DNA from: Maricaulis sp965242785
GTDB lineage: Bacteria > Pseudomonadota > Alphaproteobacteria > Caulobacterales > Maricaulaceae
DNA: 64,000 bases
Direction of reading: 5' to 3'
NCBI GenBank assembly: GCA_965242785.1
Contig: CBDETA010000004.1
Coordinates: forward strand, 434,001-498,000
The notes beneath the pieces are model-generated. The model was not told where the DNA came from, ran no database searches, and was given only the letters and a program-made list of their open reading frames with translations. Shown piece by piece: positions 42,576-51,668 of this stretch. Positions within the stretch are counted from its first letter, which is position 1; each line of letters begins with the position of its first letter. A program made the position numbers and the translations under genes.

Positions 42576-42977
42576 CTAGTTCGCCAGGGCGGCTTTCATC
42601 GCCTCGAACTTGGCAACCAGACCTTCGGCGTGCTCGCGCGCTTCGTCGGTCTTGGCCGTGGCCACGTCTTCACGGGCGTCCGACAGGTCCTGGGCCAGCT
42701 TCTCCGCGTCGATCTCCGACATCGGAATGGCTTCCTCGGCGAGGATGGTCAGACCGGCCGGCGTCACCTCGGCGAAACCGCCATGGATGAAGGTGCGTTC
42801 GGAGGTGCCGTCATTCAGCACGGTGATCGCACCCGGGCGGATCACCGACATGAAGGGGGCATGGTTCGGCAGCACGCCGAAATCACCCTCTTCACCCGGC
42901 ACGACCACCTGGTCGACCGCGCCGGCAAACAGCCGGCGCTCCGGGGAGACGAGATCGAAATGGAGTTTGTCAGCCAT
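42576..42977 (-). CDS. atpC: ATP synthase epsilon subunit
   Basis: A 133-residue F1 epsilon subunit. The N-terminal beta sandwich has LHFDLVSPERRLF, VVVPGEEGDFGVLPNHAPF and GGFAEV; the C-terminal helical part is short and acidic. It regulates and couples rotation in the central stalk. It is the last gene of atpHAGDC, 33 bp after atpD. Confidence 0.97.
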   Translation of the reverse strand: MADKLHFDLVSPERRLFAGAVDQVVVPGEEGDFGVLPNHAPFMSVIRPGAITVLNDGTSERTFIHGGFAEVTPAGLTILAEEAIPMSEIDAEKLAQDLSDAREDVATAKTDEAREHAEGLVAKFEAMKAALAN

Positions 42978-43010
42978 CAGGCGTGTCTCCGGTTGGACCG
43001 GGAAACTGCG

Positions 43011-44450
43011 TTACGCAGCTTCCGCAGCCAGCTTCTCGGCCTTCTTCACGGCGTCTTCGATGGTGCCGACCATGTAGAATGCCGCTTCCGGCAGGTGGTC
43101 GTACTCACCGTCACAGATCGCCTTGAAGCCCTTCACGGTCTCGGCCACCGGCACCTGGATGCCCGGGAAGCCGGTGAAGACTTCGGCCACGTCGAACGGC
43201 TGCGACAGGAAGCGCTCGACCTTACGGGCGCGAGCCACGGTCAGCTTGTCCTCTTCCGACAGCTCGTCCATGCCCAGGATCGCGATGATGTCCTGCAGTG
43301 CCTTGTAGCGCTGCAGGATTTCCTGAACGCGGCGGGCCGTGGCGTAGTGCTCTTCGCCGACGATGCGCGGCTCGAGAATACGCGAGGTGGAGTCCAGCGG
43401 GTCCACGGCCGGGTAGATACCCTTTTCCGAGATGGCGCGGTTGAGAACCGTGGTCGCATCCAGGTGGGCGAAGGTGGTGGCCGGGGCAGGGTCGGTCAGG
43501 TCATCGGCCGGCACGTAAACGGCCTGCACCGAGGTGATCGAACCCTTGGTCGTGGAAGTAATGCGTTCCTGCAGCGCACCCATGTCGGTGGCCAGGGTCG
43601 GCTGGTAGCCCACGGCGGACGGGATGCGGCCCAGCAGGGCCGACACTTCGGCACCGGCCTGGGTGAAGCGGAAGATGTTGTCCACGAAGAACAGCACGTC
43701 CTTGCCTTCCTCGTCGCGGAAGTATTCCGCCTGGGCGAGACCGGACAGGGCGACGCGGGCACGGGCGCCCGGCGGCTCGTTCATCTGGCCGAACACCAGC
43801 GCGCAGCGCGAGCCTTCGGTGGAACCGTTGTTTTCCTTCGGATCCTTGTTCACGCCCGACTCGATCATCTCGTGATAGAGGTCGTTGCCTTCACGGGTCC
43901 GCTCGCCGACACCGGCGAAGACCGAGTAGCCGCCGAACATCTTGGCGATATTGTTGATCAGTTCCTGGATCAGAACCGTCTTGCCGACGCCGGCGCCGCC
44001 GAACAGGCCGATCTTGCCGCCCTTGGCGTAGGGGCAGAGCAGGTCGACGACCTTGATGCCGGTCGGCAGGATTTCCGCAGACGTGGCCTGCTCGTCAAAG
44101 GACGGGGCCGGACGGTGGATCGGGGCGCGCTGGGTGTGCACCACGTCACCGGCTTCGTCGATGGCTTCGCCGGTGACCGACATGATGCGGCCAAGCGTGC
44201 CCGGACCGACCGGAACCGTGATCGGCGAACCGGTGTCTTTCACTTCAGCACCGCGCTGGAGGCCTTCGGTGGCGTCCATCGCGATCGTGCGGACGGTGTT
44301 CTCGCCGAGGTGCTGGGCAACCTCGAGGACGAGCGTCTTGCCGTCATTGGTGGTTTCAAGGGCGTTGAGGATGTCCGGCAGACCGCCTTCGAATTCAACG
44401 TCCACAACAGCGCCCGTTACCTGGGCAATGCGGCCTTTAAGAGTGCTCAT
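43011..44450 (-). CDS. atpD: ATP synthase beta subunit
   Basis: A 479-residue catalytic F1 subunit. P-loop GGAGVGKTVLIQELI, catalytic Glu region GVGERTREGNDLYHEM, Walker B VLFFVDNIFRFTQAG and the DELSEEDKL loop are all intact. Located between atpG and atpC on the minus strand. Confidence 0.99.
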   Translation of the reverse strand: MSTLKGRIAQVTGAVVDVEFEGGLPDILNALETTNDGKTLVLEVAQHLGENTVRTIAMDATEGLQRGAEVKDTGSPITVPVGPGTLGRIMSVTGEAIDEAGDVVHTQRAPIHRPAPSFDEQATSAEILPTGIKVVDLLCPYAKGGKIGLFGGAGVGKTVLIQELINNIAKMFGGYSVFAGVGERTREGNDLYHEMIESGVNKDPKENNGSTEGSRCALVFGQMNEPPGARARVALSGLAQAEYFRDEEGKDVLFFVDNIFRFTQAGAEVSALLGRIPSAVGYQPTLATDMGALQERITSTTKGSITSVQAVYVPADDLTDPAPATTFAHLDATTVLNRAISEKGIYPAVDPLDSTSRILEPRIVGEEHYATARRVQEILQRYKALQDIIAILGMDELSEEDKLTVARARKVERFLSQPFDVAEVFTGFPGIQVPVAETVKGFKAICDGEYDHLPEAAFYMVGTIEDAVKKAEKLAAEAA

Positions 44451-44469
44451 AGCGGGTCTTTCCTCTCGC

Positions 44470-45357
44470 CTAGAGGGCCTCGGCGCCGGAGATGATTTCG
44501 GTCAACTCCGTGGTGATCTGCGCCTGACGCGTGCGGTTATAAACAAGGTTCAGTTTGTCGATGAGTTCGCCGGCATTGCGCGTGGCGTTGTCCATCGCAG
44601 CCATTTTTGCGCCCATCTCGCCGGCGACATTCTCCAGCAGGGCGGAGAGAATGACGGTATCGGCGTAACGCGGCAGCAGCACGTTGAGGATGGTTTCCTC
44701 ATCGGGCTCGGCCTCGTAGATGGCCCCGGCCAGATCCGGACGCTCGACGCCTTCGTCGATCGCATCCTTGGCCGGGATCAGCACCTTCGCGCGCGGCTGC
44801 TGCGAGATCACGGACACGAATTCCGAGGAGATGAGTTCGCAGACATCGAACTCGCCATTCTCGAACATGTGCCGGATCTTGTCGCCGATCCGCGCTGCGG
44901 TGGCACCGGTAATGGTCTTCTCGCCGGACAGTTCCATGCGCTCGACAATCAGCTTGGCGAACTGGCGCTTGAGCTGTTCGCCGCCTTTCTTGCCGACGCA
45001 GATCACCTTCACATCCTTGCCTTCGGCCTGGAGCGTGGTGATCCGTTCGCGCGCCTTCTTCACGATATTCGTGTTGAAGCCGCCGCACAGGCCCCGGTCT
45101 GCGGTCATGACGACCAGCAGATGGGTGTCCGACTTGCCGGTGCCCACCAGGAGCGGCGAAGCGCCCGGGGTGCCGGCCATGGCGGTGGAGAGGTTTGCCA
45201 TCACGGCCGCCATGCGCTGGGCATAGGGACGGGCAGCCTCTGCCGCTTCCTGCGCACGGCGCAGTTTCGCGGCAGCAACCATCTGCATCGCCTTGGTGAT
45301 CTTCTGCGTCGACTTGACGCTTTCGATCCGGTTCTTGAGATCCTTAAGGCTGGCCAT
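44470..45357 (-). CDS. atpG: ATP synthase gamma subunit
   Basis: A 295-residue rotor subunit. Conserved ends: MASLKDLKNRIESVKSTQKI with MVAAAKLRRAQ at the start, and NRTRQAQITTELTEIISGA at the end, the two helices forming the coiled coil inside F1. Middle region contains VMTADRGLCGGFNTNI. Normal length and position. Confidence 0.98.
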   Translation of the reverse strand: MASLKDLKNRIESVKSTQKITKAMQMVAAAKLRRAQEAAEAARPYAQRMAAVMANLSTAMAGTPGASPLLVGTGKSDTHLLVVMTADRGLCGGFNTNIVKKARERITTLQAEGKDVKVICVGKKGGEQLKRQFAKLIVERMELSGEKTITGATAARIGDKIRHMFENGEFDVCELISSEFVSVISQQPRAKVLIPAKDAIDEGVERPDLAGAIYEAEPDEETILNVLLPRYADTVILSALLENVAGEMGAKMAAMDNATRNAGELIDKLNLVYNRTRQAQITTELTEIISGAEAL

Positions 45358-45390
45358 TCGGCTCTCCTTGGCGGTTGGTCCCGGTCAGGT

Positions 45391-46923
45391 TCACGCGAAG
45401 TGTTCGGTGAACTTCTCGAGGACCGCCTTCAGCTTGCCTTCGGACTCGTCCGACAGTTTCTTCTCGTCGCGGATGGCGGCGAGCAGACCGGCATGATCGG
45501 CGTGGAGATGACGCAGCAGGTCGGCTTCAAAACGACCCACATCGCCAACGGCCAGACGGTCGAGATAGCCCCGCGTACCGGCGTAGATCACGCAGACCTG
45601 TTCTTCCATCGCCAGCGGCGAGAATTGCGGCTGCTTCAGGAGCTCGGTCAGGCGCTGACCGCGGTTGAGCAGTTTCTGCGTCGCGGCGTCCAGGTCGGAA
45701 CCGAACTGGGCGAAGGCGGCCATTTCGCGGTACTGCGCGAGCTCACCCTTCATCTTGCCGGCAACCTGCTTCATCGCCTTGGTCTGGGCCGAGGAGCCCA
45801 CGCGCGACACCGACAGGCCGACGTTCACGGCCGGGCGGATGCCCTGGTAGAACAGGTCGGTTTCCAGGAAGATCTGACCGTCGGTGATCGAGATCACATT
45901 GGTCGGGATGTAGGCCGACACGTCGTTCGCCTGGGTTTCGATGACCGGCAGGGCGGTCAGCGAGCCATTGCCATTGGCTTCGTTCAGCTTGGCGGCGCGC
46001 TCGAGCAGGCGGGAGTGCAGGTAGAAGACGTCGCCCGGATAGGCTTCGCGGCCCGGCGGGCGGCGCAGCAGCAGGGACATCTGGCGGTAGGCAACGGCCT
46101 GCTTGGACAGGTCATCATACACGATCAGGGCGTGCATGCCGTTGTCGCGGAAGTATTCGCCCATGGCGCAGGCGGTGAACGGCGCCAGGAACTGCATCGG
46201 GGCCGGATCGGACGCGGTCGCCGCTACGACGATCGTGTAGTCCAGGGCACCGTTTTCTTCCAGCGTCTTCACGATCTGGGCGACCGTGGAGCGCTTCTGG
46301 CCGACAGCGACGTAGATGCAGTAGAGCTTGGCGCTCTCGTCATCGCCTTCGTTGATGGCCTTCTGGTTCAGGATGGTGTCCAGCGCAATCGCGGTCTTGC
46401 CGGTCTGGCGGTCACCAATGATCAGCTCGCGCTGGCCACGACCGACCGGGATCATGGCGTCGATCGCCTTGATGCCCGTCGCCATCGGCTCGTGCACGGA
46501 TTTCCGCGGGATGATGCCCGGAGCCTTCACGTCAACGCGGCGACGCTCGGCGACGTCCTTCAGCGGACCCTTGCCGTCGATCGGCTCGCCCAGACCGTCC
46601 ACGACACGGCCCAAGAGGCCCTTGCCGACAGAGGTGTCGACGATGGAACCCAGACGCTTGACGGTGTCGCCTTCCTTGATGCCCCGGTCATCGCCGAAGA
46701 TCACGCAGCCGACATTGTCGTGCTCGAGGTTCAGGGCCATGCCCTTGATGCCGCCCGGGAACTCGACGAGCTCACCGGCCTTCACCTCATCGAGGCCATA
46801 GACGCGGGCAATACCGTCACCGACGGACAGCACGCTACCGACATCCGAAACTTTCGCTTCGGAGCCGAAATTCTTGATTTGATCCTTCAGGATCGCAGAG
46901 ATTTCTGCGGCACGGATGTCCAT
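45391..46923 (-). CDS. atpA: ATP synthase alpha subunit
   Basis: A 510-residue non-catalytic F1 subunit with P-loop GDRQTGKTAIALDTI, PGREAYPGDVFYLHSRLLER and the Arg-finger region SVSRVGSSAQ. It begins 4 bp after the atpH stop. All landmarks are present. Confidence 0.99.
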   Translation of the reverse strand: MDIRAAEISAILKDQIKNFGSEAKVSDVGSVLSVGDGIARVYGLDEVKAGELVEFPGGIKGMALNLEHDNVGCVIFGDDRGIKEGDTVKRLGSIVDTSVGKGLLGRVVDGLGEPIDGKGPLKDVAERRRVDVKAPGIIPRKSVHEPMATGIKAIDAMIPVGRGQRELIIGDRQTGKTAIALDTILNQKAINEGDDESAKLYCIYVAVGQKRSTVAQIVKTLEENGALDYTIVVAATASDPAPMQFLAPFTACAMGEYFRDNGMHALIVYDDLSKQAVAYRQMSLLLRRPPGREAYPGDVFYLHSRLLERAAKLNEANGNGSLTALPVIETQANDVSAYIPTNVISITDGQIFLETDLFYQGIRPAVNVGLSVSRVGSSAQTKAMKQVAGKMKGELAQYREMAAFAQFGSDLDAATQKLLNRGQRLTELLKQPQFSPLAMEEQVCVIYAGTRGYLDRLAVGDVGRFEADLLRHLHADHAGLLAAIRDEKKLSDESEGKLKAVLEKFTEHFA

Positions 46924-46927
46924 GGAC

Positions 46928-47467
46928 CTAGGCCTCTTTCATCGCGGTCTTCATCCCGTCCAGCTTGGTGCGGAGGGAGGAGTCGAACATGCGGGAGCCG
47001 ACCTTCACAATCAGCCCGCCCATCAATTCAGGCCGCACATCCGTGCGGACCTCGATTTCGCGCCCGAAGGCACTTTTCAGCGAAGCCGCCAGGGCTTCGG
47101 TCTGTTTCTTGGTCAGCGGCGCGGCCGTCTGAACGTCCGCGGTGACCACGCCCCGATCGGCGGCAGCCAGGGCAGCGAAGACCTTCGCCACGGCGCCAAG
47201 CTCGCCGGCGCGACGATTGCGCGCAGCGACACCGAACGTATTGCGGGTGAGTTCGTGGAACTTGGCCTTGTCCGCCAGCGCGCCCAGCACGGCCGACTTT
47301 TCGTCGGCCGAATGCAGCGGCGAGGCCAGCAGGTCTGCCAGTTCGGAGGAGGAATCGAGCATCGCGCGGAAGGCCGTCAGGTCAGCCTCCACCGCATCTG
47401 CGGCACCCGAAGATTTGGCCAGCTCGAAGAGCGCGGTCGCATAGCGTCCGGCTGCGTGGGCTGTCAT
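46928..47467 (-). CDS. atpH: ATP synthase delta subunit
   Basis: A 179-residue peripheral-stalk subunit (OSCP/delta). HAAGRYATALFELAKSSG at the N-terminus and the C-terminal VRTDVRPELMGGLIVKVGSRMFDSSLRTKL are diagnostic. I chose the ATG at 47467; a GTG at 47488 is also possible, and neither has a strong ribosome site. It is first in the F1 operon; Fo genes are elsewhere, as usual in Alphaproteobacteria. Confidence 0.95.
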   Translation of the reverse strand: MTAHAAGRYATALFELAKSSGAADAVEADLTAFRAMLDSSSELADLLASPLHSADEKSAVLGALADKAKFHELTRNTFGVAARNRRAGELGAVAKVFAALAAADRGVVTADVQTAAPLTKKQTEALAASLKSAFGREIEVRTDVRPELMGGLIVKVGSRMFDSSLRTKLDGMKTAMKEA

Positions 47468-47684
47468 GGCGTCTGCACCGGTGTTCACCGTGACGTCACT
47501 CTCTCGGTTGGATCCGCACTCGGGGTTCACCAGAATGGTGCAAGTGCTTGTTATTCAACGATTATGCTGAACCCGAATTTTGTGCTGCGGCGCACGCCCC
47601 TCAAGGTTCGGCGCTGCGATAGCACAGGGGGGAGCGGGCAGCAAGCCGCATGGGCGGGCTGTTTCAGCGTGCGGATTAGCTTTC

Positions 47685-48407
47685 TCAGGGCTTTCCGCGC
47701 CGCCGCACCTTCTTCGCCAGGATGTTCAGTGTCTCCACGAACAGCGAGAACGCAATCGCGAAGTAGAGATAGCCGCGCGGGATGTGGAAGCCGATGCCGT
47801 CGGCGATCAGGGCGACCCCGATCAGCAGGAGGAAAGACAGGGCCAGCATCTTGGTGGTCGGGTGACGGGCGATGAAATCGGCCACGCTGGAGGAGGCCCA
47901 CACCATGATGGCCATGGCAATGGTCACCGCGGTGACCATCACCGGCAGATGATCCGTCATGCCGACCGCCGTGATGACGCTGTCGAGCGAAAAGACGATG
48001 TCGATGGCGACGATCTGGGTCACCACAAGGCCGAAGGTCGCCGCGGCGCGCGCCTGGTGATGCGCCTCCTCTCCTTCCACGGCATGGTGGATTTCCAGCG
48101 TGCCCTTGCCCAGCAGGAAAAGCCCGCCACCGATCAGGATCAGGTCGCGCCAGGAGACGTCATGCGCCATGACGGTGAAGACCGGGGTCTCCAGATGCGC
48201 GATCCACACCAGGCCGAACAGCATCACCACCCGGAACACCAGCGCCATGCCCAGCCCCAAGGCGCGGGCACGGGCCTGCTGGTGCTCCGGCAGCCGGGCA
48301 GCCATCAGCGCCACAAAGATCACATTGTCGATCCCCAGCACGATCTCGAGGAAGGTGAGGGTGAGAAGTGACACCAGCACTTCCGGCGAGGTGAGGAGTT
48401 CAAGCAT
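47685..48407 (-). CDS. TerC-family integral membrane protein
   Basis: A 240-residue membrane protein with about seven helices. Family motifs: FLEIVLGIDNVIFVALMAARLP in helix 1, IVAIDIVFSLDSVITAVGM, and FLLLIGVALIADG. Acidic residues inside the helices (Asp in GIDN and SLDS) may handle metal ions; relatives export manganese or serve in tellurium resistance. A His/Glu-rich loop (EIHHAVEGEEAHH) could bind metal. Unlinked to its neighbours. Confidence 0.92.
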   Translation of the reverse strand: MLELLTSPEVLVSLLTLTFLEIVLGIDNVIFVALMAARLPEHQQARARALGLGMALVFRVVMLFGLVWIAHLETPVFTVMAHDVSWRDLILIGGGLFLLGKGTLEIHHAVEGEEAHHQARAAATFGLVVTQIVAIDIVFSLDSVITAVGMTDHLPVMVTAVTIAMAIMVWASSSVADFIARHPTTKMLALSFLLLIGVALIADGIGFHIPRGYLYFAIAFSLFVETLNILAKKVRRRGKP

Positions 48408-48498
48408 GAGAGGACGCGGAGGAGGCTGGCAGGGATCGTCCTAGCTAGCACCGTTTGGGTGCGATGCTAACAAGAGACTCTACTCGGCGGACTTTGCA

Positions 48499-48637
48499 GA
48501 TTGTCATCCCTGACGGATGCCCGGCCTTGAGCCGGGCGTAGATCAGGGACCCATGCCTGCGCCAGCGAGGTGCTCCGCGATGGGTCCCGGCGCTGCGCCC
48601 CCGATCAAGTCGGGGGCATCCGGCCGGGATGACAATC
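48499..48637. repeat. 139-bp palindromic intergenic element
   Basis: The ends are perfect 12-bp inverted repeats (GATTGTCATCCC at 48499-48510 and GGGATGACAATC at 48626-48637). Inside are three more hairpins: 7-bp (48519-48537), 9-bp (48546-48588) and 6-bp (48598-48616). It fills the space between TerC and the end of priA, codes for nothing, and resembles repeated palindromic units common in alphaproteobacterial genomes. Confidence 0.75.
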
Positions 48638-48662
48638 AAAGCCGTAAGGCTCGTATACACCC

Positions 48663-50828
48663 TCAAATGAAGCTGTACGGCTCTACATCAATGGAAACAC
48701 GGACCGCGCTGGACGTCTTCACCCGTCCTGCCCAGGCGCGCAGATAGGCCGAGATGTCGATCGTCTTGTCCGCGCGCACCAGAAGCCGGCGCCGGTGCCA
48801 GCCGCGGACCATGGCGCGCGGCGGTTCGGCCGGGCCCCAGATTTCCACCCCGTCCGTCACCGGAGCCGCGGCCGCCCAGTCATTCGCCGCCTTGTCGACC
48901 TGCGCCGGGTCCTGCGCCATCAGGCCGACGGCGGCCAGACGGCCAAAAGGCGGCAGGCCGAGCATTTCCCGGGCGGCGAACTCCATGTCGAGAAACCGGT
49001 CCCGGTCGCCGGCAATCAGCGCCTGGATGGCATCATGCTCGGGCTGGTGGGTCTGCAGCAGTGCCCGTCCGGGACGGTCCGCCCGGCCGGCCCGTCCGGC
49101 CACCTGGACCAGGGTCTGGTAGGTGCGCTCCCCGGCCCGGGGGTCACCACCGGCCAGGCCCAGATCGGCATCGATCACGCCGACCAACGTCAGATTGGGG
49201 AAGTTGTGGCCCTTCGCGGCGATCTGGGTACCGACCAGGATGTCGATCTCGCCCTGTTCCATCGCCGCCACGATCTCGGCGCCGCGCTGGCTGTCGGAGG
49301 AATAGATCTCCACCCGCGCCTCGGGAAAGCGCCGCTTGGCCTCCTCGGCCACGCGCTCCACCCCGGGACCGACACTGGTCAGACTGTCCTCGGCGCCGCA
49401 TTCCGGACAGGCCTTCGGCTTGGGCATGGAGAACCCGGTGACATGACACACCAGCCGCCCGGTATATTTGTGCTCGACCAGATAGGACTGCGTGTCCGGC
49501 GACACCATGCGATGCCCGCACGCCCGGCACAGCACCAGCGGGGCATAGCCGCGCCGGTTGAGATAGAGCAGGCTCTGCTCGCCGCGCTGCCAGGTCTCCG
49601 CGACCGCCTTCACCAGCACCGGTGACATCCAGTGTCCCGGATCGGGCGGTGCCTCGCGCATGTCGATCGTATCGATCTCCGGCAGGATTGCCGTGCCGGG
49701 CCGTGCATCCAGACGCACATGCACATAGCGGCCCTGGCGCGCATTGGAGAGGCTTTCCAGCGACGGCGTCGCCGAGGCCAGCACCACCATGGCCCCTTCC
49801 AGCTTGGCCCGCACCAGGGCGAGGTCACGGGCCTGGTAGGCGAGCCCCTCATCCTGCTTGTAGGTCGGGTCGTGCTCCTCATCGACCACGATCATGCGCA
49901 GATGCCGGAAGGGCAGGAAAAGCGCCGAGCGCGCCCCGACCACGATCCTTGCCCGGCCCTCGGCCACCTCGCGCCAGGCGCGGCGGCGGTTCTTGGGCCC
50001 GGCCGCGGAATGCCACAGCGCCGGCTGGCAACCGAACCGCGCCTCGAAGCGCGACAGCACGGCCTCGGTCAGCGCGATTTCCGGCAGCATGATCAGGATC
50101 TGGCTGTGCGGATCGCGGCGCAATTCCTCGGCGATAGCCTCGAAATAGACCTCGGTCTTGCCCGACCCGGTGACCCCGTCCAGCAGGGCCGCCTGGAAAT
50201 CCCCGGCCCGCACCAGGCGCCGCAGCACGCCGGCCGCCTCGACCTGCATCGCCGTCAGCTCCAGGCCCACCCGGTCCGGGTCCGGCGCGTCATAGGGCAA
50301 GTCCACCGCCCGGCGGATTTCCGTCAGCGCGCCAGACTTGGCCAGCCCCTTGACCACCGAGGCGGTGACGCCGGCCTCGCGCGCCAACTCCGCCGCACTG
50401 GCCTCACCCAGAGCTTCCACCGCATCCAGCACGCGTTGACGCGCCTCGGTCATGCGCTCCGGCTCACCATGGCCAGGCCGGAAGACGGTCTCCACCGGCG
50501 AAGGTTTCAGGGCATCGCTGGACCGCAGCACCGAACGCAGGATGATGCCCGGTGGCTGGACCAGGTAGCGCGCCAGCCAGGCGATGAAATTCCGGGTGCC
50601 TTCGGGCAGCGGCGGACCACCGGACGCCGCATCCACCGCTTTCAGCTTGCGGTCGGGATCACCCGGCTTGACGGCCCAGACCACGCCGCGCGCCAAGCGC
50701 TTGCCCAGCGGTGCGCAGACATGGTCGCCCGGCTCCAGCGCCATCCCGTCCGGGATGACATAGTCGAACGCCTCCGGCAGCGGCAGCGGAAACAGGATCG
50801 CGGCAATGGAGGGCGGGTCGGACGGCAT
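48663..50828 (-). CDS. priA: Primosomal helicase PriA
   Basis: A 721-residue 3'-5' DNA helicase for replication restart. N-terminal DNA-binding domain (1-110), Walker A GVTGSGKTEVY, DEEH box VVDEEHDPTYKQDEG, ASATPSLES, then a Cys-rich region and helicase C motifs GTQIAAKGHNFPN and QVAGRAGR. The Cys region has CRACGH and CPECGA pairs, but the central pair is reduced (CHVTG instead of CHHCG). The ATG at 50828 fits the domain start; a longer frame upstream overlaps the DUF484 gene on the other strand and is not real. Confidence 0.95.
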   Translation of the reverse strand: MPSDPPSIAAILFPLPLPEAFDYVIPDGMALEPGDHVCAPLGKRLARGVVWAVKPGDPDRKLKAVDAASGGPPLPEGTRNFIAWLARYLVQPPGIILRSVLRSSDALKPSPVETVFRPGHGEPERMTEARQRVLDAVEALGEASAAELAREAGVTASVVKGLAKSGALTEIRRAVDLPYDAPDPDRVGLELTAMQVEAAGVLRRLVRAGDFQAALLDGVTGSGKTEVYFEAIAEELRRDPHSQILIMLPEIALTEAVLSRFEARFGCQPALWHSAAGPKNRRRAWREVAEGRARIVVGARSALFLPFRHLRMIVVDEEHDPTYKQDEGLAYQARDLALVRAKLEGAMVVLASATPSLESLSNARQGRYVHVRLDARPGTAILPEIDTIDMREAPPDPGHWMSPVLVKAVAETWQRGEQSLLYLNRRGYAPLVLCRACGHRMVSPDTQSYLVEHKYTGRLVCHVTGFSMPKPKACPECGAEDSLTSVGPGVERVAEEAKRRFPEARVEIYSSDSQRGAEIVAAMEQGEIDILVGTQIAAKGHNFPNLTLVGVIDADLGLAGGDPRAGERTYQTLVQVAGRAGRADRPGRALLQTHQPEHDAIQALIAGDRDRFLDMEFAAREMLGLPPFGRLAAVGLMAQDPAQVDKAANDWAAAAPVTDGVEIWGPAEPPRAMVRGWHRRRLLVRADKTIDISAYLRAWAGRVKTSSAVRVSIDVEPYSFI

Positions 50829-50987
50829 ACGGTCAGGCTTCCTGATTCGAGCCTCCAGCTTAACGGCGCACCGGGTCTGCCGACAGGCTCGGAAGCCGAA
50901 CCGGCAGACAGACGAAAGCCAGCAAGAGGATTTGCCTTGTGGAGCGGGATCGGGCGAAAACGGGGCGCACTGATTCTCGAGGCCGGC

Positions 50988-51668
50988 ATGACGCAAGACA
51001 CAGACACCCCGCCCGCTCTGGATACCACCGGCATTCGCCAATTCCTCATCGATCATCCCGATTTCGTGCGCGAGGATGCCGAACTGCTGGGCCTGATTGC
51101 GCGCCGTGACGGGTCCGGCGATGTCATTGATCTGGGCGCGGCCGCCCGCGACAAGCTGCTGGAGGAAATCCGCCAGCTCAAGGCGCTGAATGCCGGCATC
51201 GTCGAAACCGCGCGCGCCAATCTGGCGATCCAGTCGCAGATCCACATGGCCGTGCTGGCCCTGTTGGAGATCGACAGCCTGGCCGCGCTCGACCGCAAGA
51301 TATCCGGCCGGCTGACCGGTGCCCTGGGCGTGGATGTCTGCCGCATCCTCATCGAGGGCCATGCGCCGCTGAAGAATGGCGAGAGCATTCTGGGTGCGTC
51401 CGAAGGCTTTATCGGCGAGGTTCTGGGCGAGAAGGTGGAACGCCTGGGGCCGGTCGATCCGGACCGGGCGCACGCGCTTTATGGCCAGCAGGGCGCGCGG
51501 GTCAAAAGCGAGGCCATCGTCCGCCTCGATTTTGCCGGACATGACGGACTGATGGCGCTGGCGGCCCGCGACGCCCAGCTCTTCCAGTCCGGGCAGGGCA
51601 CCGAATTGCTCAACTTCATGGCCCGCGCCATCGAACGGCTGATCCTGAAATGGCTGCACGCGAGCTAG
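50988..51668 (+). CDS. DUF484 family protein
   Basis: A 226-residue DUF484 protein. N-terminal IRQFLIDHPDFVREDAELL is the family signature, followed by a coiled coil (about 50-75) and a GAF-like domain. DUF484 genes precede xerC in many Proteobacteria; function is unknown. Its end overlaps xerC by 19 bp. The ATG at 50988 was chosen because the family motif begins 15 residues later. Divergent from priA. Confidence 0.9.
   Translation: MTQDTDTPPALDTTGIRQFLIDHPDFVREDAELLGLIARRDGSGDVIDLGAAARDKLLEEIRQLKALNAGIVETARANLAIQSQIHMAVLALLEIDSLAALDRKISGRLTGALGVDVCRILIEGHAPLKNGESILGASEGFIGEVLGEKVERLGPVDPDRAHALYGQQGARVKSEAIVRLDFAGHDGLMALAARDAQLFQSGQGTELLNFMARAIERLILKWLHAS

Noticed and set aside
44053..47145. 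A 1030-codon open frame on the plus strand opposite the ATP synthase genes
   Set aside because: It runs antisense to atpD, atpG and atpA, which have complete family motifs. Its translation is low-complexity without domains; high GC makes such frames common.
48499..48637. CRISPR array or rRNA-like structure
   Set aside because: There are nested inverted repeats but no regular direct repeats with unique spacers, and no rRNA or tRNA features.
49632..50987. Extension of the DUF484 frame across the priA region
   Set aside because: The upstream part is antisense to the PriA helicase core. The DUF484 signature begins only 15 residues after the ATG at 50988.
50829..51659. Upstream extension of the priA frame to about 998 codons
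   Set aside because: It is antisense to the DUF484 gene; the PriA N-terminal domain starts at the ATG at 50828.
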